In this document: positions 16,166-24,121 of the stretch, in pieces
Position numbering within the stretch: position 1 is the stretch's first letter
How the letters are laid out: the number at the start of each line of letters is the position of its first letter
Assembly: GCF_025642155.1 (NCBI RefSeq)
Contig: NZ_CP106798.1
Span: 5,394,001-5,458,000, forward strand
Direction of reading: 5' to 3'
Origin: Streptomyces sp. HUAS 15-9
GTDB lineage: Bacteria; Actinomycetota; Actinomycetes; Streptomycetales; Streptomycetaceae
Length of the DNA: 64,000 nt
The notes under the pieces: model-generated
What the model saw: only the letters and a program-made list of their open reading frames with translations
What the model was told of the DNA's origin: nothing
Database searches by the model: none
Made by a program: the position numbers and the translations under genes

Positions 16166-17365
16166 TCAGGGCCCGGGCAGCGGCAGGCCAGGCATCTGCT
16201 CGTGTCGCAGGTGCTGGCCGCCGTCGTAGACGTGCAGGGTGAAGGTCTCCGGCCCCGGCCTGCTGGCCGCGTCGTAGGCGTCGAGGACGCGCTCGATCCG
16301 CTCCCACAGCTTCACCGGGCCACCCTCGCGGACCTGCCATGTTCCGTCGCCCGGGGTGAGGGTGGCGGCGGAGCCGGTGACGACGTCGACCAGGTGCACC
16401 ACCTCGCCCACGGTCGTCATCTGTGCGTCGGGCACCGCACTCTGGGCGAGGAAGCGCAGGTGGAACGCCTCCTCGGTGGCAGCGGTGATCCGCTCCGGAC
16501 TGTGCGAAGTGGTCCGGGACCTCTCCGGCAGGCCCGCGGCCCAGTGGGCGGGGTTACCGAACACCGGCGCCGTGTGCGTACGGGCCGACATGAACGACAC
16601 CGTGCCGCCCAGCAGCTGGCCTTCGGCCGTGCCGTCCTCGGCCACCGTCAGCAGCACCCGCGCGTATCCGTAGAGCCAGCCGGACAGTGTGAGCAGGATC
16701 TTCCCGCCCGGTCGGGTCTGGGCGAGCAGGGCCGAGGGCACCGCGCGGAACGAACAGGCGGCCACGATCCGGTCGAACGATGCTTCGGGCCAGTAGCCGT
16801 ACAGGCCGTCCGCCACCGCCAGGGTCGGCGTGTAACCCAACGCGTACAGCGCGCTCGCGGCCTGTTCCAGCCGGTGGCCGTCGACCTCGATCGACGTGAC
16901 GTCGGCGGAGCCGAGACGCTCGCAGGCGAGCGCCGTCGAGTAGCCGGTCCCGGTGCCGATCTCCAGCACCGTGTGCCCCTCTTGGACGTCGGCGTCGGCC
17001 CACATCCGCAGCACAAGGGAGGGGAGCGTGGACGACGAGGTCGGCGCCCCGCCGTGCCGCGCGGCGGGCTGCTTCCAGTCGGGTTCGTCGCCGTCGAACT
17101 GCGTGATGAGCGTGGTGTCGGAGTACGTGGCGGCCAGCCAGCGGCCGTAGTCGAGCTCGGCGGTGACCGGCTCCCAGATGGTCAGGCCCTGTCCGTCGCG
17201 TTCGTCGGCGGGCAGGTAGAAGCCGGGCACGAACCGGTGCCGGGGCACCGTCTGAACCGCCTGGCGCCAGGTCGGGTCATCGAGCACGCCGTCCTCGGCG
17301 AGGGACTTCGCCATCGTCTCGCGCAGTCGTGCGGCGTCGGTCTCACAGTCGGGGGGCAGCGTCAT
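16166..17365 (-). CDS. PIMT-like methyltransferase of ATP-grasp peptide maturation (graspetide cluster)
   Basis: A 399-aa homolog of protein L-isoaspartyl methyltransferase, of the kind paired with ATP-grasp ligases (TIGR04188-like). Motifs: PRHRFVPGFYLP (N-terminal PIMT segment), the STLPSLVLRM segment, SAM motif I VLEIGTGTGYSTAL and SIEVDGHRLEQA. In characterised aspartimidylated graspetides such as fuscimiditide, this enzyme methylates an Asp in the cyclised peptide and an aspartimide forms. The same role is inferred here. A C-terminal extension of about 170 residues follows the catalytic fold. The ATG at 17365 overlaps the end of the ligase gene by 23 bp, so the pair is translationally coupled. 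A paralog, broken by a frameshift, lies at 21415-22559. Confidence 0.88.
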   Translation of the reverse strand: MTLPPDCETDAARLRETMAKSLAEDGVLDDPTWRQAVQTVPRHRFVPGFYLPADERDGQGLTIWEPVTAELDYGRWLAATYSDTTLITQFDGDEPDWKQPAARHGGAPTSSSTLPSLVLRMWADADVQEGHTVLEIGTGTGYSTALACERLGSADVTSIEVDGHRLEQAASALYALGYTPTLAVADGLYGYWPEASFDRIVAACSFRAVPSALLAQTRPGGKILLTLSGWLYGYARVLLTVAEDGTAEGQLLGGTVSFMSARTHTAPVFGNPAHWAAGLPERSRTTSHSPERITAATEEAFHLRFLAQSAVPDAQMTTVGEVVHLVDVVTGSAATLTPGDGTWQVREGGPVKLWERIERVLDAYDAASRPGPETFTLHVYDGGQHLRHEQMPGLPLPGP

Positions 17366-18341
17366 GGTCTGCCGCCTCCTTCCTACTCAGGATGTCGGCG
17401 AACGCCTCGGTGATGGCTGGCGCGTCGGGCAGCCAGCCCCACTGGCCGTTCGGATTGCACTCGATCGCCGTCCAGTGCTCGGGGTCGTCCCCGTCGCCGG
17501 TCAGAGCGAAGTCGAAGCAGCCGAAGACCAGGCCGAAGGAGGAGAGGTAGCTGTGCAGCGCGGCCTCGATCGGTGTGGGGACGGTGATGGGGGTGTGGAT
17601 CAACTCGTTCCAGTCACCGCGGCGCCAGTCCAGCGCGTTGTCCGGGGCGGCGACGTGTTGAGCGAACACTTGGCGGCCGACAACGGTGACGCGTACGTCG
17701 CCGGTCTTGGGGATCTCGGCCTGGAACAGGTGCGCGGTCACCGCGAGGGCGTCGTCGAAGCTGTCGGGGTTCACGCGCTGGGCCCAGATCGCCCCCGCGT
17801 GCCCGCCCTCGTCTGCCGGAAGGCCACGGAATGGCTTGTAGATGAGATGCTCGTGCTCTGCGGCGAACTTCCGTACCTGCTCAACGTCGTTGGTGACCAG
17901 GGTCGGCGGGATCCGAAGGCCGAGCTCGGCGAACCGGGCCAGCTGGGCGGGCTTGAAGTCCGCGCGGGTCACGGCGGCGGGATGGTTCACGTACGTCGCG
18001 CCGTGAAGATGGTTCAGGACCCCGCCGAGCCCGTGCCGTGCCTCGGCGACGCAGAAGTCCCGCTGTTGAGGCGGCAGATGCGCGAACCGGGCGGCATACG
18101 GGGTGGGGCGGCGGTAGTAGACCGCCGCCACCACCCCCAGCTCCACCTCCCGGCTTGCCGTACGCAGCCGACCACCCCACACAGCACTGTCCTGCCCCAT
18201 GCGGAAGCCGAAGGTCAGGGAGGGGCCGATGTCGGCGGGGTCGACGCGTACGACGGGCACCTCACGCTCGTTCAGCGTGGCGATCACCTTGTCCGCGGTG
18301 ACGTCTTCCAGCGCGGTGACGACCAGGACGGTGGAGGCCAT
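17343..18341 (-). CDS. ATP-grasp ribosomal peptide maturase (graspetide ligase)
   Basis: A 332-aa ATP-grasp ligase of the TIGR04187-like family. Such enzymes form ester or amide bonds between side chains of a precursor peptide (Ser/Thr or Lys to Asp/Glu). Visible are an N-terminal pre-ATP-grasp domain (VLVVTALEDVTADKVIATLN), YVNHPAAVTRADFKPAQL, the ATP-binding Lys in HLIYKPFRGLP, DVRVTVVGRQVFAQ, and near the C-terminus FDFAL and ECNPNGQWGWL with the metal-binding Glu/Asn. The ATG at 18341 lies three bases after the stop of the precursor gene. The order precursor, ligase, methyltransferase is the canonical one for this RiPP class. Confidence 0.9.
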   Translation of the reverse strand: MASTVLVVTALEDVTADKVIATLNEREVPVVRVDPADIGPSLTFGFRMGQDSAVWGGRLRTASREVELGVVAAVYYRRPTPYAARFAHLPPQQRDFCVAEARHGLGGVLNHLHGATYVNHPAAVTRADFKPAQLARFAELGLRIPPTLVTNDVEQVRKFAAEHEHLIYKPFRGLPADEGGHAGAIWAQRVNPDSFDDALAVTAHLFQAEIPKTGDVRVTVVGRQVFAQHVAAPDNALDWRRGDWNELIHTPITVPTPIEAALHSYLSSFGLVFGCFDFALTGDGDDPEHWTAIECNPNGQWGWLPDAPAITEAFADILSRKEAADHDAAPRL

Positions 18342-18344
18342 TGG

Positions 18345-18608
18345 TCAGTCCGACTCGTAATCGGTGGTGTTGTCGTCCTGGGTCTGCGGCTGCGGGTTCT
18401 GCCCGTCGCCGCCCCCGGACATCGACGCCGTACCGGTCGTCTTCGACGTGCCGTGCTTGCCCATCTCCACCACCTGGCCGGCGGCGTCGGTGTAGCGGGC
18501 GGTCTGCGAGAGCGGATCGATTGCCACCGCCGCGTACGACGGCGGGCCAATCGGCAGCCGGTCGGTGACCAGCCGCATCGCCCACGGAGCCTCGGGTGCA
18601 AGCGTCAT
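18345..18608 (-). CDS. Putative ATP-grasp-modified RiPP precursor (graspetide precursor)
   Basis: An 87-aa precursor peptide. The N-terminal half has the recognition features of this precursor family (APWAMRLVTDRLP, residues 6-19, then an AIDPLSQTARY segment). The C-terminal core is split into three parts. A Thr/Ser-rich arm (Thr54, Ser55, Thr57, Thr58, Thr60, Ser62, Ser64) is followed by a Gly/Pro/Gln-rich loop holding Asp68-Gly69, and then an acidic arm (Asp78, Asp79, Asp83, Glu85, Asp87). This fits ester cross-links between the arms and an aspartimide at Asp68 in the loop, as in fuscimiditide-like products; the links themselves are inference. GGAAGGGA precedes the ATG at 18608. The product is unknown to me. 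Confidence 0.85.
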   Translation of the reverse strand: MTLAPEAPWAMRLVTDRLPIGPPSYAAVAIDPLSQTARYTDAAGQVVEMGKHGTSKTTGTASMSGGGDGQNPQPQTQDDNTTDYESD

Positions 18609-18766
18609 GCGTTGTCCCTTCCCCCGTACGCCAAGCGGTCAGCCGGACTGCTGCCGCCTTGAGTAGAATCGGTGCCGGCCACGTGCCCTGACCAGTACCG
18701 TAGGGGTCGCGAACCGTGGCGGAAATGCCACGCTCCGTATACGCAGGCGGGGAAGGCGAGGCAGCG

Positions 18767-20140
18767 ATGGCCAGCAGATCCGGCAACCCACACCTGGAGC
18801 TGTGGATCGCGGCCACAGGCTTGTCTCACGGGGAGATCGCTCGGCGGATCGCCGCGGCGGCCAAGGTCCAAGGTCACCGGCAGATCGCCCCGGACGCGAC
18901 CCGTATCCGGCGTTGGATCGACGGGGAGAGGCCCCGCCCGCCGGTCCCTGCCCTGCTCGCCGAAGTCCTCTCCGAAGCGGCTGGCCAGCCGCTCACTCCC
19001 GGTGATCTCGGCCTGACGGCCGCCGGTCCGGTGCTGGATAGCATCCAGCTCCCGCTGCTGACCGAGGCAGCCGCCCAGGCCCTGACCGGATGGACTCAGA
19101 TGGACCTGTTCATGAACCGCCGCGACACCCTCAAACTCGCCGTCGGCGCCCCGCTGATCCTCGCCGCCGAGCGAATGCTGGGCGGCACCGCCCGCGCCTT
19201 GAGCGGCGCACGCAAGGGCTTCGACGCGGACACGGTCACCGCGCTGGAGGAGGTGACCGCCTTCTTCACCAAGGCTGACGCGTCCAAGGGCGGCGGTCTG
19301 TACCGCGCCGCGATCGTCGCCCAGCTCGCCGAGGTCGCCCGCCGCATCCAAGACGGCGTACCGCCGTCCCTGAAGACCCGCGTCTTCTCGGCGACCGCCG
19401 ACCTGGCAGCGCTTGCCGGATGGGTCAGCCACGACGCCGGCGGCCGGTACGGAGTCGCGCAGCGGTACTGGAGCTACGGCGTATACGCGGCCGGGGAAGC
19501 CGGACAGCCAGATCGTGGGGTGGAGATCGTCACCCGCATGTCCCACCAGATGATCTACCTCGGCCGTCCCCAGGACGCGCTCGGTCTTCTCGGCGTCGCC
19601 GCCACGAAGGCCCAGATGTCCGCGACCCGGGCGCTGGTCGCCTCGCAGACCGGCCGGGTGTACGCGGCCCTCGGTGACGAGCGCCAGGCGGATACGCACC
19701 TTGGCGCCGCCGACGAGCTCCTGGCGGGCGGGCTCGGCGACGACGTGCCGGAGTGGGTGGGCTACTTCGACGCCGCCGAACACGCGGGCGCCCGCGCGGT
19801 ATCCGCCCGTGACCTCACTGGAATCGGCCGTCCCCGCCGAGCCGCAAGCACCCACTTCGAGGACGCGCTGCAACTGCGCAAGTCCGGCTTCGACCGCGTG
19901 AAAGTCATGGACCGCGTCGGCCTCGCCGCCGCACTGTTCAACGAGGGCGAGCCAGAGCAAGCTGCCGCCGCAGCCCACCATGCGCTCGACGACGCGGCCC
20001 GTATCGACTCCACGCTCGTCGCCTCCCGGCTCAACACGCTGCTGGACGCGGCCCGCCCGTACGAGACCGCCTCGGTCGACGATGTACGGACCCGGGCCAA
20101 GGACCTCGCCACCGCCAGGCCGACCACTATCGCAGCCTGA
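18767..20140 (+). CDS. Cluster regulator: HTH-like N-terminus with TPR-like repeats
   Basis: A 457-aa protein of the actinobacterial XRE/TPR-type regulators that commonly stand beside RiPP genes. The N-terminal 80 residues look like a degenerate helix-turn-helix (LSHGEIARRIAAAAK, then ATRIRRWIDGERP). After about residue 110 a series of helical, Ala-rich repeats follows (AARRIQDG, YGVYAAGEAGQPDRGVEI, LGRPQDALGLLG, GDERQADTHLG, FNEGEPEQAAAAAHHAL), like tetratricopeptide repeats. The ATG at 18767 is preceded by GCGAGG; a GTG at 18716 would extend it by 17 residues. Divergent from the precursor gene across 158 bp, which holds a TAGAAT hexamer (18664-18669). It probably controls both arms of the island. 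Confidence 0.78.
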   Translation: MASRSGNPHLELWIAATGLSHGEIARRIAAAAKVQGHRQIAPDATRIRRWIDGERPRPPVPALLAEVLSEAAGQPLTPGDLGLTAAGPVLDSIQLPLLTEAAAQALTGWTQMDLFMNRRDTLKLAVGAPLILAAERMLGGTARALSGARKGFDADTVTALEEVTAFFTKADASKGGGLYRAAIVAQLAEVARRIQDGVPPSLKTRVFSATADLAALAGWVSHDAGGRYGVAQRYWSYGVYAAGEAGQPDRGVEIVTRMSHQMIYLGRPQDALGLLGVAATKAQMSATRALVASQTGRVYAALGDERQADTHLGAADELLAGGLGDDVPEWVGYFDAAEHAGARAVSARDLTGIGRPRRAASTHFEDALQLRKSGFDRVKVMDRVGLAAALFNEGEPEQAAAAAHHALDDAARIDSTLVASRLNTLLDAARPYETASVDDVRTRAKDLATARPTTIAA

Positions 20141-20152
20141 GAGCACCGAGGC

Positions 20153-20443
20153 ATGGGCAAGCACAGCCGACCCGGACCGTCGAACCAGCCGTCGCGCGCC
20201 GTCCCGCGCGTGGACGCCGACAACCCGTTCGCCGCGTACGACAAGCGGCGCCGCCCACCGATGGACATTTACCGACGCCACCGGCCGGTGCACGGCGGCG
20301 CCGGTCACCTCCGGCCCGACGAGCTGCGCGTCCTGGAGGAGTGGAGCGGGTTCGCATACGAGCCGGTCGGCACCGCTCCGAGCCTCACGGCCGCCCAGGG
20401 ATGGGTAAACCAACTTCAGATCGGCGACGGCCCCGCAGCGTGA
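20153..20443 (+). CDS. Hypothetical 96-aa protein of the graspetide island
   Basis: I do not recognise this protein. It is basic and Pro-rich in its first 50 residues (DKRRRPPMDIYRRHRPVHGG) and more ordered at the end (LRPDELRVLEEWSGFAYEP, then AAQGWVNQLQIG). There is no signal peptide, no cysteine and no obvious RiPP core. GAGG precedes the ATG at 20153. Its TGA overlaps the ATG of the radical SAM gene (TGATG, 20441-20445), so the two are coupled. A small partner or recognition protein of the radical SAM enzyme is possible, but nothing in the sequence proves it. Confidence 0.72.
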   Translation: MGKHSRPGPSNQPSRAVPRVDADNPFAAYDKRRRPPMDIYRRHRPVHGGAGHLRPDELRVLEEWSGFAYEPVGTAPSLTAAQGWVNQLQIGDGPAA

Positions 20444-21397
20444 TGCCCCGTAGCGAAAGGCATTCCGGTCCGCGGGCGGTGCGATGGCCTGCCGAACGCC
20501 AGCCACCGCAGCACCGACCGAACACGTGGCGAACATGTCCGGCACGCAAAGTGCCTGGTCAAGCCAGCTTCTCGCAAGAGGCAGTCGGAAAACTGGAGAT
20601 CACCGGTAGGTGTCAGCTCACCTGCACGCACTGTCTGTCAGAGTCCAGCCCGCAAGCGAGCCACGGCACGATGACGCCCGCCGACTGGCGCGCGGTCATC
20701 ACGGATGCTGCCGCACTCGGCATCCGTACCATTCAACTCATCGGCGGTGAGCCGACCGTTCACCCGCACTGGCGGGAGTTCACGGAACTCGGGCTCTCGC
20801 TCGGGATGCACGTAGAGATCTACAGCAACCTGTTTCACGTCGCCCCCGACTGGTGGGACGTGTTCACCCGCGAGGGCGTGACGCTCGGGACGAGCTACTA
20901 CAGCAACGACCCCGCCGAACACGACAAGATCACCGGGCGTGAGGGCAGCTACGTTCGTACCAGGTGCCACATCCGCGAGGCAGTCAACCGAGGGGTCACG
21001 GTTCGCGCCGGAATCGTGGACATCCTGCCGGGGCAGCGCGTTGCCGAAGCACGTACCGAGCTGGAATCCATGGGCGTGAAGCACATCAACACGGACCGGG
21101 TGCGCGCCGTGGGCCGTGCCGCTCTGCCGGGACAGTCGACGACGTTGGACGAGATGTGTGGCAGGTGCACCCGCGGACGCGCTGCCATTCTCCCGAACGG
21201 AGACCTTGCCGGGTGCGTGCTCTCGCGCGACTTCCCGGCGGGCGACGTCCGGGAAACCCCCTCGCCGATCTGTTCGGCGGAGCGGCGTGGGCGGAACTGG
21301 CCGCGAGCGTCCCCCGCTGCGTGCGAACGCGTGCACACCCAACGACTCCGGTGACTGTGACCCCGCCAGCACGGAAGCCTGTGACCCCGCGTACTGA
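20443..21397 (+). pseudogene. Radical SAM/SPASM-like peptide-modifying enzyme, two frameshifts
   Basis: A radical SAM enzyme with the 4Fe-4S motif CQLTCTHC (CX3CX2C) about 56 residues in, then the GGEPTVHP motif and VEIYSNLFHV. C-terminal auxiliary-cluster cysteines lie in EMCGRCTRGRA and LAGCVLSRDF. The reading frame then breaks. The expected continuation LADLFGGAAWAELAASVP is in a second frame, and the conserved end ANACTPNDSGDCDPASTEAC in a third, stopping at 21397. Restoring one C in each of two C5 runs (21257-21261 and 21311-21315) gives one continuous protein of about 318 aa. This is either recent decay or assembly error. The ATG at 20443 overlaps the stop of the 96-aa gene. Confidence 0.8.
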
Positions 21398-21414
21398 CCT
21401 GAAAGCTCGGCAAC

Positions 21415-22559
21415 ATGGATTGGGAGAACAAGGCGCACGCTCTCGCGGATCAGGTGACCGACCCGGATTCACGATGGCTCGCCCCCGTGGCGCGCGTCGC
21501 GCGTCACCAACTTGTGCCGCGCTGGTGGGACGGGACGACTCGGAACGATGGGTACTGCGAGACGGGCCAAGCGACCCGGAAGCGTGGGCGGAAGCCGCCT
21601 ATGCGGACCGCTCGCTGATCACTCGGGTGGGCACGCTGCACGCCGACCGGGCCGAGCCTGACGCCCAGCCCGAGGGACAGCCCACATCCTCCGCCACGTT
21701 GCCGAGCTTGATCGTACGGATGCTGCGACACGGCCGACTCGGCGAGGGGCTGTCTCTGCTGGATTTGGGGACGGGCGCCGGCGGGCTCACGGCATACGCC
21801 TGTCACCGGTTTGGAGACGCGTACGTGACGAGTCTGGACGTGGACGCCTACCTAGTCAGCGTGGCAGGCGAACGGCTTGCATCCATGGGCTGTCACCCGA
21901 AGATGATCACGGCGGACGCCACCGAACACGTGCCGGGATCGTACGAGCGGATCGTGTCGACAGTGGCACTGTCTCCGGGGCCGGGGCTCCGGGCAGTCCT
22001 CGGCGCGCTGGAACTCGGCGGGCGGATCGCAACGACGCTTGCGCGCACTCCCCTGATCATCACCGGATGGAAGCATCCGAACGGGGACGTGGTCGGGCAG
22101 GTAGAGCGGGATATGGCGGGCTTCATGATCACCCGGTCCGGCGACGACTACCCGCCCGCCCTTGCCGAGCTGTTCGCTCTCGCCCACGACGCCGACGGGG
22201 AGCAGACGAGCACCGGCCGCTACCCCGTGGTGGACGTGGCGAATGCATGGGAACTCCGCTCCATGCTGGAAGTAACCACGCCCGGCGTCGAACTCCGCTA
22301 CGAGACCAGCGGGCGGCACAGGACCGCGTACCTGGTGCACCCCGATGGTTCATGGGCACGCGCGTCCGCCCATTGGACCGACCCGCCTCAGGTGCACCAG
22401 AGCGGCCCCCAGCGGCTTTGGGATGCGTTGGAACGCATCCGGAACCGACTGAACGCCGAGGGTGCATTGCCGCTACTCGGTGCGCAAGTCCGCATCACGC
22501 CCGATGGCGTGTGTCATCTGTCCCGTGGTCGGTGGCACGTCTCCATGGGTGCCCTGTAA
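21415..22559 (+). pseudogene. Second PIMT-like methyltransferase of the island, one frameshift
   Basis: Paralog of the methyltransferase at 16166-17365. It starts at ATG 21415 (MDWENKAHALADQV, then VARHQLVPRWWDG) and then loses frame. The rest (DDSERWVLRDG, SSATLPSLIVRM, SAM motif LLDLGTGAGGLTAYAC, SLDVDAYLVSVAG) is in another frame to 22559. Adding one G to the GGG at 21532-21534 joins the two parts into a protein of about 381 aa. It follows the radical SAM gene by 17 bp and would act with it. As with that gene, a homopolymer error or true loss of function are both possible. Confidence 0.8.
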
Positions 22560-22748
22560 AGCCCGGCGCACCGCAGTGACGAGCCCCCCGCAACCAGCCC
22601 CTCGGGACGAGACGGCACCGTGGAAAAGGTCACACCCGGAGGCGGATCTTGACCGCTGAACAGCGCTGATACGTGACACCGGCGAAGTTGGCCGGAAAGT
22701 TCAAAACGGTCGGATAACACTCTGGCAAGGTGGGGTTCTCTCGCTGGT

Positions 22749-22760
22749 CTACGCGCGTTA
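22749..22760 (+). promoter_or_regulatory. Nucleoside-regulon palindrome upstream of BMP lipoprotein 2 (two mismatches)
   Basis: CTACGCGCGTTA, the same variant as upstream of the first lipoprotein gene, 55 bp before the ATG at 22816. It is flanked by T on the left and by CGCTGCGGCGGAA on the right. The matching flanks show that the upstream region was duplicated with the gene. Confidence 0.7.
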
Positions 22761-22815
22761 CGCTGCGGCGGAACCAGCGCCTGGTATGGGCGCTTGCACA
22801 AAGGAGTCACGTTCC

Positions 22816-23871
22816 ATGCGCCGGGTGTCCCGTATCGCGATCGCAGGCGCCGCAACCGCGGCCCTCGCCGTCACCATGTCCGCTTGTGGCAGCAGCTCGA
22901 CCAGCTCCTCCTCCTCTTCCGCCGACGGCGCCAAGAGCAAGGGCATCGGTCTGGCCTACGACATCGGTGGCAAGGGCGACCAGTCCTTCAACGACGCCGC
23001 CTACGCCGGTTTCGAGAAGGCGCAGTCGGAGTTCAAGATCGGCGGCCGGGACGTCGAGCCCAGCGACAACGAGACCGACGCGGACAAGGTGCAGCGCCTG
23101 GAGCAGCTGGCCAAGTCGGGCTACAACCCGATCATCGGCGTCGGCTACGTGTACGCGCCGGCCGTCAAGGAGGTCGCGGCCAAGTACCCGAAGATCACCT
23201 TCGGTGTCATCGACGACAACACCATCCAGGCGAAGAACGTCGCCGACATGGTGTTCCACGAGGAGCAGTCCTCCTACCTCGCCGGTGTCGCGGCCGCCAA
23301 GGCCACCAAGAAGGACCACGTCGGCTTTATCGGCGGTGTGGACATCCCGCTGATCCACAAGTTCGAGGCGGGCTTCATCCAGGGTGCCAAGTCGGTCAAC
23401 CCGAAGATCAAGATCGAGAAGCAGTATCTGACCCAGACCCCGCAGGAGGGTGGCTTCTCCAGCCCGGACAAGGGTGAGAACGCCGCCAAGGGTCAGATCG
23501 ACTCGGGTGCCGACGTGATCTACGCCGCCGCCGGTCTGTCCGGCCAGGGTGTCATCAAGGCCGCCGCCGAGCACAAGATCTGGGCCATCGGCGTGGACTC
23601 CGACCAGTACAAGCAGGACGCGCTGGCGAAGTACAAGAACTACATCCTCACCTCGGCCCTCAAGAACGTCGAGGGTTCGGTGTACGACCTCACCAAGTCC
23701 GTCGTCGACAAGAAGCCCCTGTCGGGCGAGGTCCGCGGCGACCTCAAGTCGGGCGGCGTGGGCATCTCCGAGTCCAACCCGACCTTCAAGAAGAACGCGG
23801 ACATCCAGGCCGCGATCAAGAAGGCCGAAGCGGGCATCAAGAACGGCACCATCGTGGTGAAGACCTCCTGA
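22816..23871 (+). CDS. BMP family nucleoside-binding lipoprotein, copy 2
   Basis: A 351-aa nucleoside-binding lipoprotein of the BmpA/PnrA type. The signal peptide (MRRVSRIAIAG to the lipobox-like SAC) and a Ser-rich linker are followed by the same BMP fold as copy 1, with GIGLAYDIGGKGDQSFND and LEQLAKSGYNPIIGVGYVYA. Long stretches are identical to copy 1 at the DNA level. The differences cluster in the signal peptide and the last 70 residues (SESNPTFKKNADIQ here). AAGGAG lies 10 bases before the ATG at 22816; an upstream in-frame start at 22786 would spoil the signal peptide. The transporter genes follow after 250 bp, under their own operator. Confidence 0.9.
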   Translation: MRRVSRIAIAGAATAALAVTMSACGSSSTSSSSSSADGAKSKGIGLAYDIGGKGDQSFNDAAYAGFEKAQSEFKIGGRDVEPSDNETDADKVQRLEQLAKSGYNPIIGVGYVYAPAVKEVAAKYPKITFGVIDDNTIQAKNVADMVFHEEQSSYLAGVAAAKATKKDHVGFIGGVDIPLIHKFEAGFIQGAKSVNPKIKIEKQYLTQTPQEGGFSSPDKGENAAKGQIDSGADVIYAAAGLSGQGVIKAAAEHKIWAIGVDSDQYKQDALAKYKNYILTSALKNVEGSVYDLTKSVVDKKPLSGEVRGDLKSGGVGISESNPTFKKNADIQAAIKKAEAGIKNGTIVVKTS

Positions 23872-24080
23872 CGGGAGTGTCGTAGGCCTGTCGTAGGCAT
23901 GGCCAAAAGGGCGCTGTAATGGCAGCGTTACGGCCACGGAACGGGGCACGGGAAGGATCGGCGCCGGCGTCAACCGCCGGGGCCGCCCGCGCCCCGTTCG
24001 CGCGGCAGAATGCTCGGAACGGATCGAGTCGAGTACGAATCGAGATCGGTCAGGTCCGGGCACTATTTAAAGCAGGGGCG

Positions 24081-24092
24081 CTACGCGCGTAG
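24081..24092 (+). promoter_or_regulatory. Exact nucleoside-regulon palindrome upstream of the ABC ATPase operon
   Basis: Perfect CTACGCGCGTAG, 29 bp before the inferred start at 24122. The region 23872-24080 between lipoprotein 2 and this site holds no gene. An AT-rich CACTATTTAAAG (24061-24072) just left of the palindrome may be part of the promoter. Confidence 0.72.
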
Positions 24093-24121
24093 AGCGGCCC
24101 CTTTCCCGAGGAGAGTGCGCC

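Larger units (their letters stand above)
15953..22745. other. Inserted graspetide island splitting the BMP lipoprotein pair
   Basis: Bases 15953 to about 22745 hold seven genes unrelated to nucleosides, placed between two near-identical lipoprotein genes. In S. coelicolor, as I recall the order, those two genes are adjacent. The left edge carries an IS30 transposase remnant. The right edge is not sharp: the last island gene stops at 22559, and the operator of the second lipoprotein gene begins at 22749. Contents, left to right: PIMT-like methyltransferase, ATP-grasp ligase and precursor on the minus strand; regulator, 96-aa protein, radical SAM enzyme and second PIMT-like methyltransferase on the plus strand. 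No integrase, attachment repeat or inverted terminal repeat was found. Confidence 0.7.

Noticed and set aside
20153..20443. The 96-aa protein as a second RiPP precursor
   Set aside because: It has no leader/core division, no Cys, and no run of Ser/Thr/Asp/Glu or repeated motif; it looks like a folded helper. This cannot be excluded without experiment.
22560..22745. Attachment site or IS end at the right edge of the island
   Set aside because: No direct repeat of the left edge (15953-16080) and no inverted terminal repeat could be found by eye.
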